DNA from: Bacteroidota bacterium
Lineage (GTDB): Bacteria > Bacteroidota > Bacteroidia > Bacteroidales > Lentimicrobiaceae
Length of the DNA: 64,000 nt
Assembly (NCBI GenBank): GCA_023434665.1
Contig: JAEYSM010000023.1
Span: 62,001-126,000 of the forward strand
Direction: 5' to 3'
The first letter of the stretch is position 1; the number at the start of each line of letters is the position of its first letter. Below the pieces are notes generated by a model that saw nothing but the letters and a program-made list of their open reading frames with translations, did not search any database and had not been told where the DNA came from. A program made the position numbers and the translations under genes. Below, piece by piece: positions 17,480 through 25,360 of this stretch.

Positions 17480-18259
17480 TTATATTTCTACGATCAGATT
17501 ATCATAGGCCAGGTGAACATTGGTAGGAAGTTTCTTTTCAACTTCTTTATGTAGTCCTAAGAAATGGCTTATGTGGGTAATGTATGCTATTTCGGGATTT
17601 ATTTCTTCAATCAGAGCCAGAGCTTCGCTCAATGAAAAGTGCGAAATATGTTTTGAATTCCTGAGCGCATTCACAACCAGGAGCTTTGAACCGATTATTT
17701 TTTGCTTTTCAGTTTCTTCAATAAAGCTGGCGTCTGTTATATAAGTCAAATCATGAATTCTGAAGCCCAAAATCGGCAATTTATTATGCATTACTGAAAT
17801 AGGTTCAATCTCAGTCTGGCCAATCATGAACTTTTCATTGTCAATTTCATTCACAATAAGCTGAGGAGCCCCAAAGAATCTTGATTCTGTAAAAATATAA
17901 GGGAACTCGGTCTTAATTGCTTCCATCACATGTCTGGTTCCATATATTGGGACACTTTTATTTAACACATAATTAAACGCTCTAATGTCGTCAAGTCCTG
18001 CGATATGATCGCGGTGTTCGTGTGTAAACAACACAGCATCAATATCCTCAACATTTTGCTTAAGCATTTGAAACCTGAAATCAGGGCCACAATCAATGAT
18101 AATATTTTCATTGCCTGTATTTATCATTGCTGATGTTCTGAACCGTTTATCTCTAGCATCACTTGATTTACAAACAGGGCAATTACACGCAATTACCGGA
18201 ACTCCGGTTGATGTACCGGTCCCTAAAAATGTCAGGGTAATTGCTTTATTTACAGACAT
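17480..18259 (-). CDS. MBL-fold metal-dependent hydrolase, PhnP-like
   Basis: 259 residues from ATG 18259; a nine-residue longer ORF exists, but TLTFLGTGTSTGVPV should sit near the N-terminus. Zinc ligands are in THEHRDHIAGLDD, and a CNCPVCKS pair near residues 20-25 resembles the cysteine insertion of PhnP-type phosphodiesterases. The HNKLPILGFRI and AYITHISHFLG segments fit the same branch. It lies 28 bp after ribF and may be co-transcribed. Likely acts on cyclic phosphodiester or nucleotide-like substrates; the substrate cannot be read from sequence. Confidence 0.82.
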   Translation of the reverse strand: MSVNKAITLTFLGTGTSTGVPVIACNCPVCKSSDARDKRFRTSAMINTGNENIIIDCGPDFRFQMLKQNVEDIDAVLFTHEHRDHIAGLDDIRAFNYVLNKSVPIYGTRHVMEAIKTEFPYIFTESRFFGAPQLIVNEIDNEKFMIGQTEIEPISVMHNKLPILGFRIHDLTYITDASFIEETEKQKIIGSKLLVVNALRNSKHISHFSLSEALALIEEINPEIAYITHISHFLGLHKEVEKKLPTNVHLAYDNLIVEI

Positions 18260-18287
18260 AAAAGATATAGATACATGAAGCAACAAA

Positions 18288-19271
18288 TTAATATATTAAT
18301 TCTTCAACTTCCTGAAGATCTGCCTTTAACCTTTCTTTCAGATCTCCTCCCTTTTCAAACTCCAATTCGTCCCTGATTCTTTTTACAAAGAATATAATTG
18401 CCTCTTTCCCAATAAGATTTTTATGATTTAAAGAGTTACTCCCATTTTTAGTTCCTTTAATATCATCCTCTCCAAAAAGATGAAGATCAATAAGTATGTC
18501 TTCAATTTTTCGTTTTTCAGGTTCATGTGAATTTTTGATATTCAGTATACCTTTGTAATAATGGTTTTCAATTAATACACTAATTGCGTATACACCATCA
18601 GGTGGAACCAGTTTATTTTCATCTGTAATAGGAATTCTGCAAGTAGGGAACTTAAGGGCTTTACACGTTGAACTACCTTCCTTTAAAGTACCCATAATAA
18701 TATATAAGTGATCAAGGTAAGCATTGGCCCTTTGGATTTTACCCTCAAGTAAAGCCTTTCTTATCAGAGTCGAACTAACTGTCTCTCTATGAATATCTTG
18801 TTCGGGTATCTCCTCAACCCCAAAACCATAATACTGACCAAGTTCATATAAATAATCGAAATTACCTTCTCTATTGTGCCCAAAATGATGATTGAATCCA
18901 ATGACAACTTTCTTTGCCCCGAGCTTTTGAACAAGAATCGATCTGATAAAATCAATAGAAGAGATCTCTGAAAACTCTTTTGTGAATTCAATAATGACTA
19001 AATGATCGAGCCCTGTCTTTGACAGCAATTCAATTTTTTCTTTTTGAGAATTGATAAGTAACAAGTTTTTACCTGCGGTATCTGGATATAATACTTTTCG
19101 GGGGTGGGGATGAAATGTTATCAATACAGATTCTCCTGCTATATCAGATGCTATTTCATTTATCCGGTCAATTATAAATTTATGGCCGATGTGGACGCCA
19201 TCAAAAGATCCGGTAGTAATAACCGGGTTTTTCAACTTCCCCACATTATCAAATCCATAATGAATTTTCAT
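18288..19271 (-). CDS. ribF: Bifunctional riboflavin kinase/FAD synthetase with divergent kinase domain
   Basis: Makes FMN and FAD from riboflavin. N-terminal adenylyltransferase domain is clear: TGSFDGVHIGHKFII, the FNHHFGHNREGNFD region and VSSTLIRKALLEGKI. The C-terminal riboflavin kinase half is divergent: the usual FPTAN motif reads FPTCR, and the NIG.RPT region reads NIKNSHEP. Length (327) is usual. It may still be active; the substitutions are in substrate and Mg-binding loops. FAD/FMN supply suits nearby flavoenzymes (HydB) and Nqr. Downstream of rex by 95 bp. Confidence 0.9.
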   Translation of the reverse strand: MKIHYGFDNVGKLKNPVITTGSFDGVHIGHKFIIDRINEIASDIAGESVLITFHPHPRKVLYPDTAGKNLLLINSQKEKIELLSKTGLDHLVIIEFTKEFSEISSIDFIRSILVQKLGAKKVVIGFNHHFGHNREGNFDYLYELGQYYGFGVEEIPEQDIHRETVSSTLIRKALLEGKIQRANAYLDHLYIIMGTLKEGSSTCKALKFPTCRIPITDENKLVPPDGVYAISVLIENHYYKGILNIKNSHEPEKRKIEDILIDLHLFGEDDIKGTKNGSNSLNHKNLIGKEAIIFFVKRIRDELEFEKGGDLKERLKADLQEVEELIY

Positions 19272-19366
19272 CGCTATTTTGCTCCGTTCGTTTCTAGTGC
19301 TCTTTATTCATTAGTGATTTTCTGTCCATTTCATATCCTATGTGACCTTGTCGTTTAAATAGGTAT

Positions 19367-19996
19367 TTACCCCTTCTTTACAAAATAGGATATTTTTTCA
19401 AGCATAGTAATAATATCATATTCCTGTAAATAAACATGCGATGGTACATTTAAAGGTCTCGGAGAGAAATTGAATATACCCTTTATTCCAGCCATTACTA
19501 ATATTTCAGCTATTTTGACTGCTTCTTCACCAGGTACGGAAATGACTGCGATCGAAATTCCTTCCTTTTTAATTATATCAACCATTTTATCAATATGGTA
19601 GCATGGAATTCCTGCGTATACCCGATCGACTTTTTCGGAATTATTGTCGAAAGCTGCCACTATCGACATTTTGGTTCTTTTGCCGCTGATATATCCCATA
19701 ATCGAGCGTCCAAGATTACCTATACCTACAACGGCAACTTTTTGCCCTTCCCTGGTATCAATTATTTTACCTATTATTTCAATAAGCTCCTTAACATCAT
19801 AACCTTGACGCAAAGTCCCGGTATATCCAATAAGCATAATATCGCGCCGAACCTGAACAGGCGTTATGTGAAGGAGGCTGGCAATTTCATGAGAAAAAAT
19901 ATGATGTTTGCCGCTTGCTATGTAATTTAACAATGCCCGGCGATACATACTTAATCGTTCAACCGTTTTATCGGGTAGCTTTTTATTGATGACCAT
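19367..19996 (-). CDS. rex: Redox-sensing transcriptional repressor Rex
   Basis: Represses target promoters at low NADH/NAD+ and releases DNA when NADH rises. The 209-residue protein has an N-terminal winged helix (about 8-80, LLHITPVQVRRDIMLIGYTG) and a Rossmann domain with VVGIGNLGRS (G91, G93, G96), then VISVPGEEAV and IFNFSPRPLNVP. It is the last gene of the hydrogenase operon, 22 bp after the receiver-kinase gene. Two Rex-type palindromes precede the operon (27786-27820), implying autoregulation. Confidence 0.96.
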   Translation of the reverse strand: MVINKKLPDKTVERLSMYRRALLNYIASGKHHIFSHEIASLLHITPVQVRRDIMLIGYTGTLRQGYDVKELIEIIGKIIDTREGQKVAVVGIGNLGRSIMGYISGKRTKMSIVAAFDNNSEKVDRVYAGIPCYHIDKMVDIIKKEGISIAVISVPGEEAVKIAEILVMAGIKGIFNFSPRPLNVPSHVYLQEYDIITMLEKISYFVKKG

Positions 19997-20018
19997 ATAG
20001 TAAAATTAGATTTAATAG

Positions 20019-21140
20019 TTAATTGAGTGGAAACAGGATTGTGAATGTACTACCTTGATCTGGCACACTTTGTACATTAATCTCACCATGGTACATGTCA
20101 ACTATCTTTTTCAAAATTGACAGACCAAGACCTGAACCTGTAATGTTTTTTGTTTTTTGATTCTTTATTCTAACGAAATCCTGAAACAATCTTGATTTCT
20201 CATCTTCTGTCATTCCTATTCCCGAATCGCTCACTTTTACTTCAATAGCTTCTTTTTTGCTCTTGATAAATATATCCACTCTTCCACCTGTCTTGTTATA
20301 TTTAACCGCATTTGAAATCAGGTTGTTAAAAATTATCTCAATTTCATTGGGATCAGCTTCCAGCATTACTTGCTCCTTGCAATTCAGGTAAATATCAACA
20401 TCTTTCTGTATTGCATACGGTCGCATGGTATCCATAGAAATCCTGGCAATAGCAGTTATATCAATTGGTTGCAAGTGCTGAACAGGAACCCCGGATTCAA
20501 TTTTTGTAAGATCAAGAAGATCCATTATTAAACTCCGCATACCTTTAATTCTTTCTAGCGAACGGTCAATCATTTCCTGGTAACTAATGAGGTTGTCACC
20601 AAATGTTTTATCATTCATTATCTTCAGATAACCTTCAATAGCGTTCAAAGGAGCTTTGAGTTCATGAGAAAGAACGGAAAGAAACTGAAATCGGATCAAT
20701 TTCCCTTCCTTATTCATTTTTTGGGTCATTCTCTTAAGAAACAACTGCTTGGTTATATTCTCAATTGAAGAACGCAATTCTTGAGGAGTAAATGGTTTAG
20801 GGATGAAATCATATGCACCATCGCGGGTTGCTTTCACTGCCAATTCAAGTGAAGCATATGATGTAATCATAACCACCACAATGTCATATAGTTTCTTTTT
20901 AACATACTCTAATACCTCCACTCCCTGAATTCCCGGAAGCTTATTATCAAGAAGAATTATATCCGGATTTTCTTTCTCAATTATTTCTATTCCTTCTTCT
21001 CCTGTAGCAGCTTCAAGAACCTTAAATTCAATATGTTCATCCATGAAGGGATAATCAACCTTGAAGTTTTGTAGTATACGATGGGTGCCCATCCTAATAC
21101 CTGGTTCATCATCTACAACAAGAATCTTATATTCAGCCAT
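20019..21140 (-). CDS. Receiver-histidine kinase hybrid (REC-HisKA-HATPase)
   Basis: 373 residues, soluble. Receiver domain 1-125 with acidic pocket VVDDEP, phospho-acceptor D65 in ILLDNKLPG and K in IPKPF. It is followed by HisKA with LSHELKAPLNAIEG and a HATPase with NLISNAVKYN, DSGIGMT and GSGLGLSILKK. There is no membrane segment, sensor domain or DNA-binding domain. It sits 3 bp after a single-domain response regulator and upstream of rex. The likely role is an intermediate of a phosphorelay begun by the hydrogenase-kinase at 21563. Confidence 0.9.
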   Translation of the reverse strand: MAEYKILVVDDEPGIRMGTHRILQNFKVDYPFMDEHIEFKVLEAATGEEGIEIIEKENPDIILLDNKLPGIQGVEVLEYVKKKLYDIVVVMITSYASLELAVKATRDGAYDFIPKPFTPQELRSSIENITKQLFLKRMTQKMNKEGKLIRFQFLSVLSHELKAPLNAIEGYLKIMNDKTFGDNLISYQEMIDRSLERIKGMRSLIMDLLDLTKIESGVPVQHLQPIDITAIARISMDTMRPYAIQKDVDIYLNCKEQVMLEADPNEIEIIFNNLISNAVKYNKTGGRVDIFIKSKKEAIEVKVSDSGIGMTEDEKSRLFQDFVRIKNQKTKNITGSGLGLSILKKIVDMYHGEINVQSVPDQGSTFTILFPLN

Positions 21141-21143
21141 TAG

Positions 21144-21530
21144 CTATATTTTTAATAGTTTGTTGATTTCTCTGTGAAGTTGATCAGCCCTTATACCTTT
21201 ATCCAGGAAAAGGTCAGCTTTAATCCATTGTTGATCATCATCTCTATTCATTTCGAATGTCATACCAGTTTCGGCGGTAACAGCAGTAGCAATGATGATG
21301 GGTACATCAGGGTACTTTCGTTTTATTTTATATGCCAGAATAAAGCCACTGTCATCACTCTCCATCATAAGATCTAGTATTGCCAAATCAGGTTTTACCG
21401 TTTCAATGATAGTTTCTGCTTCTTTTTGCCCTTCTGCAGTAATAGGTTCAAATCCAAACTGCTCAACCTTTAACCTGATTTGAAATAAGTAATCAGGATC
21501 ATCGTCCACAATTAAAATTGTCTTTTTCAT
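21144..21530 (-). CDS. Single-domain response regulator
   Basis: 128-residue receiver domain: acidic pair in ILIVDDDPDY, phospho-acceptor in LAILDLMMESDDSGF, T/S in IATAV and K in LDKGIRA. No output domain follows. A TTG start at 21548 is possible, but ATG 21530 (MKKTILIVDDD) is the natural N-terminus. It lies between the hydrogenase-kinase and the receiver-kinase genes, as expected for a CheY/Spo0F-like shuttle. Confidence 0.9.
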   Translation of the reverse strand: MKKTILIVDDDPDYLFQIRLKVEQFGFEPITAEGQKEAETIIETVKPDLAILDLMMESDDSGFILAYKIKRKYPDVPIIIATAVTAETGMTFEMNRDDDQQWIKADLFLDKGIRADQLHREINKLLKI

Positions 21531-21562
21531 ATCGTTTATTTTTCCCAACTTTTAAAGATTAT

Positions 21563-23605
21563 TCATTCGCCATTGGCTCCCATTTTAAGATCAGTCCTTT
21601 TGCGAGGCAATGTTATGGAAAAGGTCGTTCCGGTAGGACCTCTCAATTTGTCAGCATTTGACTTAACTTCAATTGAACCTTTATGCATTTTAACGATACC
21701 ATATATAATTGGCAAGCCTAATCCTGTACCTTTTCCAACTTTCTTGGTTGTAAAGAAAGGAGTAAATAGCTTGCTCATGTTTTCTTCATGAATTCCTGAA
21801 CCTGTATCTTGTATATGAATTGAAAGATCCGCAGAACTGTCCTCAGCAATAAGATATACTCGTCCTCCACCAGGTGGCATAGCTTCAATTGCATTCTTGA
21901 TCAAATTAGTAATTACCTGAACGATCTGATCATAATCGAGCTCAATCATTGGATTCTTCACTTTTGATTCAAGGGATATTTTCACGTTCCCTGGAGAAAT
22001 TACAGCAGCAATTGAGCGCTCAAGTAATTGGTTAATATTCGTTTCTTCAATATTAACCTGGTTTTTACGGGCAAAATTTAACAAGCCTCCAACTATCTTC
22101 TTACATCTTTCAGCCTGTTCAACTATTAAATCGAGGTCTTTCCGTATTGGATCATCAGCCGGAGCTTCATCTTTTAATATATTACTATACATTGTAATAA
22201 TCCCTAACGGATTATTCAACTCATGAGCAATGCCCGCCGAAAGTTGTCCCATACCTGCAAGTTTCTCAGATTGTTTCAGTGCTTCCTGGGTATTTGCCAG
22301 TTTTTCGTTAGAAATATTTAGCTCCTTTATATAATTATGAAGTTTTTCAATGCTATAAGGCAAACACATTTCATGTTCAGCAAAACCATTAATTATTGCT
22401 ATTGCATGGTCTTCGCATGAATCATAGCCACAAGCTCCGCAATCAAGATGATCCTTCATCTCAAATTTGCCCATCTTGTTTAAAACCGTTGCAATATCCT
22501 TTTCATCTGGGCGAGAAAGACGTTTATCTCTGTTTGAAAAGGAGCGGAATAAACTTATACTACTGAACTCTTTTATATCTCGTTCCCATTGAGCAACATC
22601 AAGCCTCTCCATCTTATCCATTGCATAATCACTAACAGCCGCTCTCTTCCTAAATCGCTTACTACGGGATGAAAAGAAAGGATAAGGTGACATCCCGGGG
22701 CCTAAAATACAGCCATCGCAACATAATAATTCAAGATGCTCCTGTGAAATATGTCCATTTTCAAACTCCTTGATAGCTTCTTGAAAATCACTTCTTCCCT
22801 CGGCAATGATTATGTTTCTTTCAAAAATATCTTCAGTTATTCCGGCTGTGTAAATCAAACCTCTGCTTATAGGAAATATAGCTCCTTTTCCACCGTGTGG
22901 AAGATCAAAATCAGAAGGTTGAACCCTTGTGGTATTAATATCCCTATTATTCAACATTTCCCTTAACTCACGAAAGGTTAACACAGCATCTATTTCCTCT
23001 GATTCATCTTTTTTGGCGATACAAGGACCAATAAACACTACTTTCAATGACTCTCCATATTTCTTTCTTACCACTCTTGACATTGCAATCATTGGAGATA
23101 CAATGTGAGCTAGTGATTCGACAAGTGTTGGATGGTAATGCTCAATATAACTTACTATTGCTGGACAGTCGGAAGAAATCACAGGAGGCATTTTATTATT
23201 GCCAAAAATCTTTTTATACTCAACTGCTACTAAATCGGCACCAAAAGATACTTCGGAAACATAATTAAACCCAATTCCCCGGATCATTGAAACCAGCAAA
23301 CGGTGATTAATTATTTCAGTGAACTCCGCCGGAAAACTTGGTGCGATTATGGCTGCTACTTTGTTTCCCTCAGCAATTAACTTTTCAACTTTATCAATTT
23401 CTTTCCTGAAAACCTTAGCATTCTGACTGCAAACTTTAATACAGTTACCGCATCCTATGCATCGCTCAGGAATTACTTCGGCTTGACCATTAATGATCTT
23501 AATGGCCTTGGCTGGGCATTCCCTCACACATGTATAACAAACCCTGCATCTTTCCTTAATAGTGCTTACCAATGGTGGCTTTTCACACGATGCATCTGTC
23601 TTCAT
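21563..23605 (-). CDS. Sensory [FeFe]-hydrogenase-like protein fused to a histidine kinase
   Basis: 680 residues. Two [4Fe-4S] ferredoxin motifs (C20, C23, C26, C30; C49, C52, C55, C59), then an H-cluster domain with L1 ISSDCP (D146, C147), L2 GPCIAKKDE (C195, K198, E201) and L3 CCDGCILGPG (C295, C299). Next are a four-cysteine Fe-S module (C389, C392, C397, C414), a coiled coil, HisKA with H461 in IAHELNNPLG, and HATPase with N571, DTGSGI and GKGTGLGL. It lacks the catalytic MPC and GGG signatures, as sensory hydrogenases do. Inferred role: H2 or redox sensor that signals to the two receivers encoded downstream. It follows hydA by 11 bp. Confidence 0.9.
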   Translation of the reverse strand: MKTDASCEKPPLVSTIKERCRVCYTCVRECPAKAIKIINGQAEVIPERCIGCGNCIKVCSQNAKVFRKEIDKVEKLIAEGNKVAAIIAPSFPAEFTEIINHRLLVSMIRGIGFNYVSEVSFGADLVAVEYKKIFGNNKMPPVISSDCPAIVSYIEHYHPTLVESLAHIVSPMIAMSRVVRKKYGESLKVVFIGPCIAKKDESEEIDAVLTFRELREMLNNRDINTTRVQPSDFDLPHGGKGAIFPISRGLIYTAGITEDIFERNIIIAEGRSDFQEAIKEFENGHISQEHLELLCCDGCILGPGMSPYPFFSSRSKRFRKRAAVSDYAMDKMERLDVAQWERDIKEFSSISLFRSFSNRDKRLSRPDEKDIATVLNKMGKFEMKDHLDCGACGYDSCEDHAIAIINGFAEHEMCLPYSIEKLHNYIKELNISNEKLANTQEALKQSEKLAGMGQLSAGIAHELNNPLGIITMYSNILKDEAPADDPIRKDLDLIVEQAERCKKIVGGLLNFARKNQVNIEETNINQLLERSIAAVISPGNVKISLESKVKNPMIELDYDQIVQVITNLIKNAIEAMPPGGGRVYLIAEDSSADLSIHIQDTGSGIHEENMSKLFTPFFTTKKVGKGTGLGLPIIYGIVKMHKGSIEVKSNADKLRGPTGTTFSITLPRKRTDLKMGANGE

Positions 23606-23616
23606 GCAGTCAATTT

Positions 23617-25341
23617 CTAAAATGAAACTTCTCTTTTCTTGTATGTAGTATGCAATAAATTCCTAGACATCTCGCTCATTGGTTCTCCCAAAAACTCCCG
23701 GTACAAATCATTTATTGAAGGGTTTTTATGAGCAAATCTTATTGGATCTTTTTCATCATTTTCATATATCGCTTTGATTCGCGATTTTATAGTATTATTA
23801 TCTCTTACAAAAGGCTGACCTCCACCGTTCGCACAACCGAATGGACATGCCATAACTTCAATAAAATGAATGTCAGTCCTTCCATCCTTTATTTCCTTTA
23901 AAATTTCAATAGTATTTCTTATTGTATTTGCTACAGCGAAGCCAAGTTTATAATCACCAATTTTCACAAAGTATTCTTTATAATCTTTGATATTTCTTAG
24001 TTCATTGATTCTGGGATTATTAGGTTCATGCCCTGTCATTCGGTACTGAAGTGTACGAACAAGTGACTCAGTCAGACCGCCTGAAACACCCAGAAGTTTC
24101 CCTGCAGAACTTTGTACATGAAAAGGGAAATCAGCCAGTTCAGGTTCTACTTGATGAGTATCCACCCCATTTAATTTAATGAATTGGGTAAACTCTCTTG
24201 TCGTCAATACTGCATCAACATCACTAATCCCTTTCTGTGTCATTTGTTCTCTCTTTGATTCAAACTTACGTGCTGTGCAAGGCATTGCTGACACAGTATA
24301 CAAATCATCAAGATTAATATGGAACATTTTAGCATAGTAACTGCTGATAATTGCACCAAACATCTGTTGTGGTGATTTGCATGCACTCAGGTTTGGCAGT
24401 AATTCAGGATAACGTTGTTCCACATGCTTAACCCATGATGGACAGTCACTACTAAACATTGGTAGTACCCCACCATTTTTTAACCTATGTTCGAATTCTG
24501 CTGCAAGTTCCATTATATAGAGGTCAGCAGAAAAAGAGGCATCAAAAACTTTATCAAAACCCACTTTTCTCAGTGCAGCATTGATAATACCATATAGGTC
24601 TTTGCCAGGTTTTATTCCAAATTCTTCTGAAATACAGACTGAGATTGTGGGGGAATATTGGATTACCACATGCTTATCGGAACTATGAAGGGCATTTTGC
24701 AGGTCGTCTGAATGTCTCTTCTCATGTAGTGCTCCGGTAGGACAACTCATTATACATTGGCCACATGTCAGGCAACTTGAAAGATTAATAACTCTGTTAA
24801 ACGCCGGACCAATAATTGTTTGATTTCCTTTTCCAATATATCCTAGTGTTGATGCTCCAATTACCTCATCACATGTTCTTACACAGCGACCACATAAAAT
24901 GCACTTTGCAGGATCTCTTACTATACTTGATCCTGACGGATCAGTCTTATATCTGTTCTTTTTTCCCTGGAATCTACGTTCCCTTACATTTAATTCTTCA
25001 GCAAAACTCTGTAACTCACATTTTCCGTTTCTTTCGCAATAAAGGCAATCATCAGGATGATTACTTAATAATAATTCAACATTTGTTTTGCGTGCATTTA
25101 CTACCCTTGGTGAATGAGTCTTAATTTTCATCCACTCTTCAACAGGATGTGAGCAAGCGGTTATCAGATTACTTTTCCCTTCAACTTCAACAACGCACAT
25201 CCTACATGAACCTGAGGGATTAAGATCAGTCATATGGCATAAAGTGGGAACTTTTAATCCATTTCTAGTCAGGGCTTCAAGGATCGTCTCTCCTTTTCTT
25301 GCTATAATGACTTTGTTGTTTACTTCTATTGGAAAATTCAT
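23617..25341 (-). CDS. hydA: [FeFe] hydrogenase catalytic subunit HydA (bifurcating type)
   Basis: 574 residues, catalysing reversible H2 evolution at the H-cluster. [2Fe-2S] ligands C35, C46, C49, C63; His-Cys cluster H95, C99, C102, C108; two [4Fe-4S] motifs (C147-C157 and C190-C200). The catalytic domain numbering coincides with Clostridium CpI: L1 SSDCPSW (D299, C300), L2 MPCTARKFE (C355, R358, E361), L3 EVMACPFGCANGGG (C499, C503). The usual proton-relay C299 is Asp and K358 is Arg; E282, R286 and S319 are kept. With hydB and hydC alongside, it should couple NADH and ferredoxin oxidation to H2. Confidence 0.96.
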   Translation of the reverse strand: MNFPIEVNNKVIIARKGETILEALTRNGLKVPTLCHMTDLNPSGSCRMCVVEVEGKSNLITACSHPVEEWMKIKTHSPRVVNARKTNVELLLSNHPDDCLYCERNGKCELQSFAEELNVRERRFQGKKNRYKTDPSGSSIVRDPAKCILCGRCVRTCDEVIGASTLGYIGKGNQTIIGPAFNRVINLSSCLTCGQCIMSCPTGALHEKRHSDDLQNALHSSDKHVVIQYSPTISVCISEEFGIKPGKDLYGIINAALRKVGFDKVFDASFSADLYIMELAAEFEHRLKNGGVLPMFSSDCPSWVKHVEQRYPELLPNLSACKSPQQMFGAIISSYYAKMFHINLDDLYTVSAMPCTARKFESKREQMTQKGISDVDAVLTTREFTQFIKLNGVDTHQVEPELADFPFHVQSSAGKLLGVSGGLTESLVRTLQYRMTGHEPNNPRINELRNIKDYKEYFVKIGDYKLGFAVANTIRNTIEILKEIKDGRTDIHFIEVMACPFGCANGGGQPFVRDNNTIKSRIKAIYENDEKDPIRFAHKNPSINDLYREFLGEPMSEMSRNLLHTTYKKREVSF

Positions 25342-25360
25342 AATTGCACGTCAGTTTTTA

